13,727 nucleotides of DNA from Betaproteobacteria bacterium (lineage in GTDB: Bacteria; Pseudomonadota; Gammaproteobacteria; Burkholderiales; SG8-39): contig JAABRB010000057.1 of NCBI GenBank assembly GCA_011391185.1, positions 1-13,727 of the forward strand, read 5' to 3'. Shown piece after piece: positions 5,654 to 12,339 of this stretch (the first letter of the stretch is position 1; every line of letters starts with the position of its first letter). Both the position numbers and the translations under genes were made by a program. The notes under the pieces are model-generated. The model had not been told where the DNA came from. It saw only the letters and a list, made by a program, of their open reading frames with translations, and searched no databases.

Positions 5654-7962
5654 GCAGGGCGCGCGAGTCGGGGGCGCGCGCCGCGCGGCCCATGCGCCGC
5701 GTCGAGGATGTCCGGCTCCTCACCGGCGGCGGTCGCTACCTTTCGGACCTACTCGTCGCGGGCGCAGCGGCGGCGGTGTTCGTCCGCTCCGTTCATGCGC
5801 ATGCGCGGCTCGTTTTCGTCGCGCGGCAACGCGCCGTGGCCGCGCCGGGCGTCCTCGCGGTGTACACGGGAGTGGATCTAGCCGTGCGGGACATCGGTGC
5901 GATTCCGTTTCGGCAGTTGCCCTCCAATCCGCTCGCGGTGCCGCTCGGCGCGCCGCCGCGCATGCCGCTTGCCACCGATGCAGTCCGTTACGTGGGCGAT
6001 ACCGTCGCGCTCGTCGTGGCGGAGACGCTCGAGCAGGCGCTCGATGCGGCGGAAATGATCGAGATCGAGTACGAACCGCTCGCGCCGGTGGCGGATCCGC
6101 GTGCGGCGGTGCGCAGCGGCGCACCCGGCATCTGGCCGAGCCGCCCGGGCAACATCGCGGGCGTCTGGGAGGAGGGCGACGCAGCGGCAGTGGACGCTGC
6201 GTTCGCGGGCGCCGCCCACGTCGCCGCCATCGAAGTGATCAACAACCGCCTGGTGCCGACGTCGCTCGAGCCGCGCGGTGCGCTGTGCGAATACGACGCC
6301 GCATCCGGCCGCTACACGCTGCATGTCGGATGCCAGATGCCGCATCTTCTGAGGGAGCATCTCGCGCGCGAGGTTCTGCGAATTCCCGAGCAGGACCTGC
6401 GCATCGTCGTCCCGGACATCGGCGGCGGATTCGGCGCGAAGGTCTTCTGCTACCCGGAGTACGCGGCGGTCGCGGTCGCCGCGGGCGACCTCCACCGCCC
6501 GGTGCGCTGGGTCGGCGCCCGCTCGGACGCGTTCCTCAGCGACATCCATGGGCGCGATCAGGTGAATCGCGCCGAGCTCGCGCTCGACGCCGCCGGGAAG
6601 TTTCTGGCGCTGCGGGTTCGCTCGCTCGGCAACGTCGGCGCCTATCTGTCGTTCCAGGGCGGTTTCATTCCGACCATCTCTTCGTTTCGCGTGCTGACTG
6701 GCGTCTACGACATTCCGCTCGCGCATGCCCGTTGCGAGTGCGTCCTGACAACCACCGGTCCGGTCGACGCGTACCGCGGCGCGGGCCGACCGGAAGCCGT
6801 GTACGTGCTCGAACGGCTGGTGGACATCGCGGCCGGCGAGATCGGAGCTGATCCGGTCGAGCTGCGCCGCCGGAACATGATTCCTGCCTCCGCAATGCCC
6901 TACAGAAGTGCGATGGGCGTGACGATCGATAGCGGCAACTTCGCACGTGTCATGGCGCGGGCGATGGCCGCCCATGACTGGAACGGTTTCGCCGCGCGCC
7001 GCCGGGATGCCGCAGCGCGCGGCCGACTCGCGGGACGCGGCCTCGCGATGTTCATCGAGCATACGGGACGCAACGAGCATACCGAGACCGTCACGATCGA
7101 AGCCCACGCGGACGGGCGCGTCATCGTGCTCTCCGGCACGCAGGAAATGGGGCAGGGACTCAGGACTTCTTACGTCCAGCTCGTTGCCGAGCGCCTGCAG
7201 GTGTCGGCAGACCGGATCGACGTCGTGCAGGGCGACACTGATCGCGTGGCGACCGGCGGTGGCAGCGGCGGATCACGTTCCCTGTTCGTGGGCGGCTCGG
7301 CGGTGGCGAGCGCGTCGAAAGTGCTCATCGAGCGCGGCAGGACGCTCGCGGCGAGCGTCCTCGAGGCCGCGGTGTCCGACATCGAGTACGCCGCGGGTCA
7401 ATTCAGGATCGGCGGGACGGATCGGACCGTTCCTCTGACCGATCTCGCCGGCCAGCAGCCTGGAGGGACGCTCTGCGTCGCCGAAACCACGACCTCGGGC
7501 GGATTGACCTGGCCGAACGGTTGCCATATCTGCGAGGTCGAGATCGACCGCGAGACCGGTGAGGTCGCCGTGACGCGGTTCACGGCGGTCGACGACGTCG
7601 GCAACATCGTCAATCCGACGATCGTGGCAGGCCAGGCGCATGGGGGCATCGCCCAGGGGATCGGACAGGCCCTGCTGGAGCGGACGGTCTACGACGAGAA
7701 CGGACAGCTCCTCTCGGGCTCGCTCATGGATTACGCGCTGCCCCGCGCCGACGATCTGCCGAGCTTTTTCGTGGCGCATGATGAATCGTCACCGTGCACG
7801 ACGAACCTGCTCGGCGCAAAGGGTGCTGGAGAGTGCGGGGCGACGGGTGCGCCGCCTGCGGTCGTCGGCGCGGTGGTCGACGCGCTGCGGCCTTACGGCG
7901 TGCGGCACATCGACATGCCGATCCGCGCCGAGGATGTCTGGCGGATTCTTTCGAGGGAGTAA
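5650..7962 (+). CDS. xanthine dehydrogenase/CoxL-family molybdopterin-binding large subunit
   Basis: A 770-residue catalytic subunit of a molybdenum hydroxylase, which hydroxylates an aldehyde or heteroaromatic carbon with water and passes electrons to Fe-S and FAD subunits. The N-terminal a/b hammerhead domain covers about 15-135, opening with MRRVEDVRLLTGGGRYLSD. The cofactor-binding domains follow: PDIGGGFGAK (255-264), AYRGAGR (374-380, the form II CoxL-like signature rather than the AYxCSFR of true CO dehydrogenase), GTQEMGQG (496-503), and the active-site Glu728 in KGAGECG (724-730). The GTG start overlaps the dctM stop by 3 nt. No twin-arginine signal is seen, so the enzyme is probably cytoplasmic. 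The small [2Fe-2S] and FAD subunit genes normally found beside it are absent from the window. Substrate is unknown; true CO oxidation is unlikely. Confidence 0.92.
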   Translation: MSRARESGARAARPMRRVEDVRLLTGGGRYLSDLLVAGAAAAVFVRSVHAHARLVFVARQRAVAAPGVLAVYTGVDLAVRDIGAIPFRQLPSNPLAVPLGAPPRMPLATDAVRYVGDTVALVVAETLEQALDAAEMIEIEYEPLAPVADPRAAVRSGAPGIWPSRPGNIAGVWEEGDAAAVDAAFAGAAHVAAIEVINNRLVPTSLEPRGALCEYDAASGRYTLHVGCQMPHLLREHLAREVLRIPEQDLRIVVPDIGGGFGAKVFCYPEYAAVAVAAGDLHRPVRWVGARSDAFLSDIHGRDQVNRAELALDAAGKFLALRVRSLGNVGAYLSFQGGFIPTISSFRVLTGVYDIPLAHARCECVLTTTGPVDAYRGAGRPEAVYVLERLVDIAAGEIGADPVELRRRNMIPASAMPYRSAMGVTIDSGNFARVMARAMAAHDWNGFAARRRDAAARGRLAGRGLAMFIEHTGRNEHTETVTIEAHADGRVIVLSGTQEMGQGLRTSYVQLVAERLQVSADRIDVVQGDTDRVATGGGSGGSRSLFVGGSAVASASKVLIERGRTLAASVLEAAVSDIEYAAGQFRIGGTDRTVPLTDLAGQQPGGTLCVAETTTSGGLTWPNGCHICEVEIDRETGEVAVTRFTAVDDVGNIVNPTIVAGQAHGGIAQGIGQALLERTVYDENGQLLSGSLMDYALPRADDLPSFFVAHDESSPCTTNLLGAKGAGECGATGAPPAVVGAVVDALRPYGVRHIDMPIRAEDVWRILSRE

Positions 7963-7975
7963 CGCGACAGATACT

Positions 7976-8004
7976 AAAAGGCCCGGCGCGCCGCGCGCCG
8001 GGCC
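7976..8004 (-). terminator. intrinsic terminator of dctP
   Basis: An 11-bp perfect GC stem (7980-7990 with 7994-8004) around a 3-nt loop lies in the 60-nt gap between the convergent molybdo-subunit and dctP genes. Read on the minus strand it starts 18 nt after the dctP stop and is followed by TTTT (complement of 7976-7979), a short but adequate T-tract. For the plus strand there is no T-run, though the hairpin may still slow read-through. Confidence 0.75.
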
Positions 8005-8022
8005 CACGGGCCGCGGGGCCGC

Positions 8023-9108
8023 TTACTTGAAGGTATACTTGTGCGGCAGCTTGACGCCGGACGTTTCGGCGATTTCGAGATAGCGGCGGAAGAGCTTGGT
8101 GCCGGGCAGGCCTTCCGCGTCGAACTTCTTCGCGTTCTCGTCCGGCCATCCGCCGAGCGCCTTCGCCATCACCGCCCGTTCTTCGAACGGCAGCTCCAGC
8201 ACCGTGCTGCCGGTCTCCTTCAGCTTCTTCACCGATGTGCCGAAACGCTTGGTCGACTCCTCGGCCACCTTCACCATCCAGGTTTCCGACTCCTCGGAGA
8301 TGATCTTCTGGATCTCCGGCGGGAGTTTCTTCCAGGAGTCGTTGTTCATGGACATCTGGTAGATCGACGTCGCACCCCAGCCGACGTTCGTGAAGACCTT
8401 CGCCGTCTCGTTCAGCTTGAAGCCGAGCCACGCCGGCGGAAAGATCACCACACCTTCATAGACGCCGGATTGAAGCGAGTTGTAGGCCTCGTTCAGGCTC
8501 GTCTGCACCGGTGTCGCGCCAGTGAACTTCAACCACGGCAGATTCGGGCCCGCGCCGGCGATCTTGTGGCCCTCGAGATCCTTCATCTTGGTCCACTTGA
8601 ACTTGGTGCCAAGGCCGTACGAGGAAAACGTCCCGTAGCCGAGCCAGCGCTGGTTGTATTTCTTCGAGATAGAGTCGGTCCAATCCGGGAACTCCTTGTA
8701 GGCCTGCCGGGTGATCTTGTACTGCGTCATCGGGTCGTCGGTGACGAACGGAACGAAGTAGTGATAGGCGAGATGGACCGCCTTGGTCGGCTCGAAGCAC
8801 GCGCACCAGAGCCCGATGTCGAACAGGCCCTTCTCGACCGCCTCGAGCACGTCGAACGGCCCCGCCACGGTGCCCCCGTAGGTCTCGATAAAGGTGACCT
8901 GGTGCTTGGTCTCCTTCTCGACGCGCTCCTTGACCTTCGGCACGAGATAGTTGTGCGCCATGAAAATCGGCTCGAGCGGCGCCATCGGCTGGCCAGCGCC
9001 GATGCGAATCGTGATCGAGTCGGCGTAAGCGGCCGGAACCGAGAGGGCCGCAGCCGCGACGGCAACGGCCGCGGCGCGGGTCAATGTGACTACTCTCCTG
9101 GCTTGCAT
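8023..9108 (-). CDS. dctP: TRAP transporter periplasmic substrate-binding protein (DctP family)
   Basis: A 361-residue secreted binding protein that would deliver substrate to DctQM. A Sec signal peptide is clear: MQARRVVTLTR, a hydrophobic Ala/Val core, then AYA before Asp30. The mature part has the DctP layout: TFIETYGGT (72-80), GLFDIGL (94-100), then DLEGHKIAGAGPN (178-189), ATPVQTSLNEAYNSLQSGVYEGVV, and a long C-terminal helical region. The start at 9108 has AGGAGGAG immediately upstream on the minus strand, so the longer open frame (to 9384) is rejected. It is convergent to the rest of the transporter, with its own terminator and probably its own promoter. Position 184 is Ala where many DctP proteins carry a carboxylate-binding Arg. 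Two nearby cysteines (Cys102, Cys104) are unusual in this family. Ligand unknown. Confidence 0.92.
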   Translation of the reverse strand: MQARRVVTLTRAAAVAVAAAALSVPAAYADSITIRIGAGQPMAPLEPIFMAHNYLVPKVKERVEKETKHQVTFIETYGGTVAGPFDVLEAVEKGLFDIGLWCACFEPTKAVHLAYHYFVPFVTDDPMTQYKITRQAYKEFPDWTDSISKKYNQRWLGYGTFSSYGLGTKFKWTKMKDLEGHKIAGAGPNLPWLKFTGATPVQTSLNEAYNSLQSGVYEGVVIFPPAWLGFKLNETAKVFTNVGWGATSIYQMSMNNDSWKKLPPEIQKIISEESETWMVKVAEESTKRFGTSVKKLKETGSTVLELPFEERAVMAKALGGWPDENAKKFDAEGLPGTKLFRRYLEIAETSGVKLPHKYTFK

Positions 9109-9426
9109 GGGTCTCCTCCTAATCATTGGTTGTGTGTCGAAAAACGGATCAGAGCCCGGTCGGTGGTCCAACAGAGCGTGGGGCCGACTTCTTGTCTGGA
9201 TTCCGGTGCTGCGCTCATCCCCCCGCGCAGCTTGAAACAGGCGCCGTTTCAGGCGGTAGTCCTCCGTCCGGGACACCCTAGCAAGTAAATGCGCGAACGG
9301 CAAGCGAATCGGGACCCCGCGCAATGTGCGCACGAAACGCGGCACCGTGGAAACAATCGCCGCACCGGTGTCTTCTTTGTGCACTGCACGGTCGTTTCGC
9401 TCACGCGCTCACGTATAGTCACGCCC
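9109..9426. other. 318-bp divergent intergenic region between dctP and the aldolase-fold gene
   Basis: No gene is convincing here. It must hold the promoters of both flanking genes. Visible elements: the dctP ribosome binding site (complement of 9112-9120); a dyad TGAAAC (9233-9238) / GTTTCA (9246-9251) with a GGCGCC core, a possible operator; and TATAGT at 9414-9419, a good -10 hexamer seven bases before the plus-strand ATG at 9427, without a convincing -35. Open frames crossing the region are extensions of the flanking genes. Confidence 0.5.
9233..9251. promoter_or_regulatory. dyad in the dctP/aldolase divergent region, candidate operator
   Basis: TGAAAC and GTTTCA form a 6-bp inverted repeat around AGGCGCC, whose GGCGCC is itself palindromic. 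It lies about 125 bp upstream of dctP and 175 bp upstream of the aldolase-fold gene, a fitting place for a shared regulator. No regulator family is assigned. Confidence 0.3.
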
Positions 9427-9427
9427 A
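9414..9427 (+). promoter_or_regulatory. -10-like TATAGT immediately before an ATG, possible leaderless start
   Basis: TATAGT (9414-9419) is five of six to the sigma70 -10 consensus. It is followed after seven bases by the ATG at 9427, which also lacks any Shine-Dalgarno. Transcription starting about seven bases after the -10 would begin on the start codon. No clear -35 is seen at 16-18 bp, so this is a suggestion only. Confidence 0.3.
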
Positions 9428-10206
9428 TGCCCGGAAAGCCACGCGGTGCAGTGACCGGACCACCCACCCGCAGCGCGGCCGCGCTGCGCCGACCGTCCGC
9501 GTCGCTCCGGGCACTGATGGAAGACCTGGTCGCAGCGAACCGGATCCTTGCGCACTATGGCGTCCTGGACGCCTACGGCCATGTCAGCGCGCGACATCCT
9601 GCCGACGCGGACCGATTCCTGATCTCCCGGTCGCGCGCACCCGAGCTTGTCACGGCAACCGACGTGATGGTGCTCGACCTCGACTGCAATCCGGCCGCCG
9701 GGGATGAGCGGCAGCCCTATCTCGAGCGGTTCATCCACGGCGAGATCTATCGAGCGCGGCCCGATGTCCTGGCCATCGTTCACAGTCACGCGCCTGGCGT
9801 CATCCCGTTTGCTGCATCGTCGATTCCGCTGCGCCCGATCTACCACATGGCGGGTTTCCTCGGACGCGGCGCGCCGGTGTTCGATATCCGGAGCCGGTTC
9901 GGCCCCACCGACCTGCTCGTCCGTAATCACGATCACGGCCGGGCGCTCGCCGAGACGGTCGGCGCGAGCGTCGTCACACTCATGCGCGGCCACGGGTACG
10001 TGGCGGTTGCGCCCAGTGTTCCGCTTGCCGTGTTTCGCGCCATCTACACCCAGCTGAACGCGTTGCTGCAGCAGCAGGCGATCGCGCTCGGCGGAACGGT
10101 GACCTATCTTGTGCCCGAGGAGGCCGCGCTTTCCGAGCCCACTCACGCGAGCACAATCATGCGGCCTTGGGAACTCTGGAAGCGCAAGGTCGCGCCGGGG
10201 AAATAG
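9427..10206 (+). CDS. class II aldolase / ribulose-5-phosphate 4-epimerase family protein
   Basis: A 259-residue cytoplasmic enzyme of the FucA/AraD fold. These use a divalent metal for retro-aldol cleavage or epimerisation, and some members are decarboxylases or dehydratases. Seen: LMEDLVAANRILAHYGVLDAYGHVSAR (about 30-56, typical opening), IHGEIYRARPDV (103-114), VHSHAP (118-123, metal ligands His119 and His121), and RGHG (187-190, third ligand His189). The ATG at 9427 has no Shine-Dalgarno but sits right behind a -10-like box. An alternative start is Met31 (9517), where family similarity begins. It diverges from dctP and is followed 19 nt later by a MITE-like element and then modBC. Exact substrate unknown. 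The close relation to hydroxy-acid metabolism fits the nearby TRAP and hydratase genes. Confidence 0.85.
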   Translation: MPGKPRGAVTGPPTRSAAALRRPSASLRALMEDLVAANRILAHYGVLDAYGHVSARHPADADRFLISRSRAPELVTATDVMVLDLDCNPAAGDERQPYLERFIHGEIYRARPDVLAIVHSHAPGVIPFAASSIPLRPIYHMAGFLGRGAPVFDIRSRFGPTDLLVRNHDHGRALAETVGASVVTLMRGHGYVAVAPSVPLAVFRAIYTQLNALLQQQAIALGGTVTYLVPEEAALSEPTHASTIMRPWELWKRKVAPGK

Positions 10207-10225
10207 CGCGCGATGCGCGTCGCTA

Positions 10226-10436
10226 GTGTCCCGAATCAGGGATTCGTTGAACAAGTTCTCAGGTGGAACTGCCCTATCCATGATCGACGAGTACGCCGAA
10301 GGCAAGCGAAAACCGCTCGGTTCGCCGTCAGGCGAGGCGCGCGACGCAGCCCAGACTGGCCGTCTTGGCAAGGAGCGGAACGACGCCTGGCGGCGAACTG
10401 GGCGGTTTTCTTCGGCGAATTTCTGATTCGGGACAC
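10226..10436 (+). mobile_element. MITE-like element with terminal inverted repeats and a 58-bp folded core
   Basis: The ends GTGTCCCGAATCAG (10226-10239) and its exact complement (10423-10436) are bounded by TA (10224-10225, 10437-10438) inside CTAG. Excising it leaves CGCTAGCG. As plus-strand RNA, 10221-10251 pairs with 10411-10441 (31 bp, four G-U). Then 10308-10334 pairs with 10384-10410 (27 bp, three G-U) with no gap on the 3' side. The 56-nt 5' bulge carries a small hairpin (10254-10258/10266-10270). The tip carries another (10349-10356/10362-10369, one mismatch). No transposase is encoded. TA duplication at CTAG is known for IS630-type transposition; a 4-bp CTAG duplication (IS5-type) is the alternative. 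ERIC and Correia elements are analogues in size and folding. Confidence 0.8.
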
Positions 10437-10442
10437 TAGCGC

Positions 10443-11108
10443 ATGGACTGGAGCGCACTTTGGCTGTCGCTGAAGCTCGCGGTTGCGACCGCGACGCTGC
10501 TGCTGCCGCTTTCGATTCTCCTTGCTCGCGAGCTCGCGTGGCGGCGCTTCGCGGGCAAGGCCGCCGTGGAGGCGCTGGTCGCATTGCCGCTCGTGCTGCC
10601 GCCGACGGTCCTCGGCTATTACCTGCTCGTGGTCTTCGCGCCGCAGTCGGTGCTCGGCCAGGCCTTTGCGGCGCTCACCGGCGGGACCCTCGCGTTCAGC
10701 TTCGCGGGATTGCTCGCGGCATCGATCCTCTTCAACCTGCCCTTCGCGGTGCAGCCGGTGCAGCGCGCGTTCGAATCTATTCCCGTGCATGTGCGCGAGG
10801 CGGCATGGCTGTGCGGCATGTCCGGCTGGCGGACGCTATGGCAGGTCGAGCTGCCGCTCGCGTGGCCCGGGCTGCTGAGCGCGTTCGTGCTGACCTTCGC
10901 GCATACGCTGGGCGAGTTCGGTGTCGTGCTGATGGTCGGGGGCAACATTCCCGGAGAGACGAAGACGATTGCGATCGCGATCTACGACCGCGTGCAGGCG
11001 CTCGACGATGGCGCGGCCGGTGTCATGTCGGCGCTGCTGCTGGGAATCTCGTTCGTGTCCATCACGGTGATCTACACGCTCGACCGGGCGAGGCGGCGGC
11101 GTGGCTGA
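10443..11108 (+). CDS. modB: molybdate ABC transporter permease
   Basis: A 221-residue inner-membrane permease matching ModB in length and motifs. It has about five hydrophobic segments, ALPLVLPPTVLGYYLL (47-62), the cytoplasmic EAA loop REAAWLCGMSGW (118-129) that couples to the ATPase, and THTLGEF-type GEFGVVLMVGGNIPG (157-171), all typical of ModB. The ATG lies five bases beyond the right TA of the MITE-like element. The only ribosome-binding-like sequence, GGGA (10430-10433), is inside that element. It overlaps modC by 8 nt (11101-11108). No substrate-binding modA is found in the window, and the element sits where a preceding gene would be expected. Molybdate, tungstate and sulfate permeases are related, but the motifs and the neighbouring molybdo-enzyme favour molybdate. 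Confidence 0.88.
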   Translation: MDWSALWLSLKLAVATATLLLPLSILLARELAWRRFAGKAAVEALVALPLVLPPTVLGYYLLVVFAPQSVLGQAFAALTGGTLAFSFAGLLAASILFNLPFAVQPVQRAFESIPVHVREAAWLCGMSGWRTLWQVELPLAWPGLLSAFVLTFAHTLGEFGVVLMVGGNIPGETKTIAIAIYDRVQALDDGAAGVMSALLLGISFVSITVIYTLDRARRRRG

Positions 11109-12264
11109 GCCGGCGCTCATCGTCCGGCTCGACCAGGCGGCGCCGATTCCGCTCAAGGTTGCATTCGAATGCGTGGCCGGCGAACTCGTCGCGCTCGTCG
11201 GCCCGTCCGGCAGCGGCAAGTCCACCATCCTGCGCGCGATTGCGGGACTGGTGAAACCGGGGTCGGGCGAGATCCGATGCAACGGTGAGACGTGGCAGGA
11301 CGCGACGCGTTTCGTGGCGCCGCAGGCGCGCCACGCGGGGCTGGTCTTCCAGCACTACGCGCTCTTTCCGCACATGAGTGCACGCCGCAACGTGGAGGCA
11401 GCGCTCGGCACCGTTCCCCGGATGGCACGGCACGACCGCGCGCGTGAATTGCTCGACCTCGTCAACCTCGGCGGTCTCGAGGATCGCTTGCCGCATGCGC
11501 TCTCGGGCGGGCAGCAGCAGCGGGTTGCCGTGGCCCGGGCACTCGCACGCGACCCGCAGGTTCTGCTGCTGGACGAGCCGTTCTCGGCCGTGGATCAGGT
11601 GACGCGACGCAAGCTGCAGCGCGAGCTCGCGCTGCTGCGCCGGCGGCTGCGCATGCCGATCGTGCTGGTCACGCACGATCTCGAGGAGGCGGCGATGCTC
11701 GCCGACCGGATGGTCGTGCTGCACGCCGGCGAGACGCTGCAAGCCGGCCCACCCTTCGAACTGATCGCCCGGCCCCGTGACGTGCAAGTCGCGCGGCTGG
11801 TCGACTTTCGCAACCTGTTTCACGGCGAGATCGTCGCGCACCATCCCGACGCGGGCCACAGCCTGGTGCGCTGGCTCGACTACACGCTCGAGGCGCCGCT
11901 GCGCACGGAGTTTGCGGCGGACGGCCCGATCTCCTGGGGAATCCTGCCCGCGCATTGCATCCTGCACCGGCGCGACCGGCCCTCGCGCGGCGAGCGCGAA
12001 AATCCCGTGAGCGGGGTGATCGGCGAGTTCCTGCCGTTCGGCGAGAATGCGGCGGTGACCATGCACGTGGACGGGCGCGTGGACGCGGACCTGCAGGTCT
12101 CGATCCCGCTGCATGTTGCCGATCGGAACGGCCTCGCGCTGGGCACCGAGATCCGGGTCTCGCTGCTCCGGGACGGCATTCACCTGATGCCGTTTCAACC
12201 CCTGGATCGCAGGGCGGGTGTTCCGCGAGGCGCGGGAGTTGACCCGCGGTTGGCGGATGAGTAA
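11101..12264 (+). CDS. modC: molybdate ABC transporter ATP-binding protein
   Basis: A 387-residue cytoplasmic ATPase that drives ModB. Seen in order: Walker A GPSGSGKST (34-42), Q-loop Gln84 in LVFQHYALFP, signature LSGGQQQR (134-141), Walker B VLLLDEP (154-160), and switch His192 in VTHD. A linker follows, and a C-terminal TOBE-type anion-binding domain covers about 303-367 (SGVIGEFLPFG ... LGTEIRVSLL), as in ModC and CysA. The GTG start overlaps modB by 8 nt, so translation is coupled. The tail after the TOBE domain (about 20 residues) is not conserved-looking. The stop codon touches the IscR-like site of grxD. Confidence 0.9.
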   Translation: MAEPALIVRLDQAAPIPLKVAFECVAGELVALVGPSGSGKSTILRAIAGLVKPGSGEIRCNGETWQDATRFVAPQARHAGLVFQHYALFPHMSARRNVEAALGTVPRMARHDRARELLDLVNLGGLEDRLPHALSGGQQQRVAVARALARDPQVLLLDEPFSAVDQVTRRKLQRELALLRRRLRMPIVLVTHDLEEAAMLADRMVVLHAGETLQAGPPFELIARPRDVQVARLVDFRNLFHGEIVAHHPDAGHSLVRWLDYTLEAPLRTEFAADGPISWGILPAHCILHRRDRPSRGERENPVSGVIGEFLPFGENAAVTMHVDGRVDADLQVSIPLHVADRNGLALGTEIRVSLLRDGIHLMPFQPLDRRAGVPRGAGVDPRLADE

Positions 12265-12288
12265 AATCTGACTAAATTGGTCGGGTAT
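12264..12288 (+). promoter_or_regulatory. IscR type 1-like binding site upstream of grxD
   Basis: GACT-AAATT-GGTC-GGGTAT (12270-12288) matches the core of the E. coli type 1 IscR consensus at all but one position. The six bases upstream (12264-12269) match at four of six, so about 22 of 25 overall, compared by eye. The site is 52 bp before the grxD start and begins on the last base of modC. IscR with its [2Fe-2S] cluster binds type 1 sites, usually as a repressor, which suits a glutaredoxin that carries Fe-S clusters. Confidence 0.65.
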
Positions 12289-12339
12289 TGAAGCCCGGCC
12301 AGGGAAGATACAAGGACGGACGAGACAAGGACACCGACG

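Noticed and set aside
9264..9285. GGGACACCCTAGC resembling the right end of the MITE-like element (GGGACACTAGC)
   Set aside because: The match is only about 11 bases with a 2-base insertion and has no partner repeat. Probably chance, at most a remnant.
9109..9384. N-terminal extension of DctP to 9384
   Set aside because: It would bury the signal peptide 92 residues inside the protein. The ATG at 9108 has an excellent Shine-Dalgarno.
10280..10426. 48-codon open frame inside the MITE-like element
   Set aside because: No ribosome binding site or recognisable motif, and most of it lies in the inverted-repeat arms, so structure explains the sequence better than coding.
10226..10436. Retron or IS200/IS605 guide-RNA interpretation of the folded element
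   Set aside because: No reverse transcriptase, TnpA or TnpB gene in the window. Paired terminal repeats with TA-bounded ends fit a MITE better.
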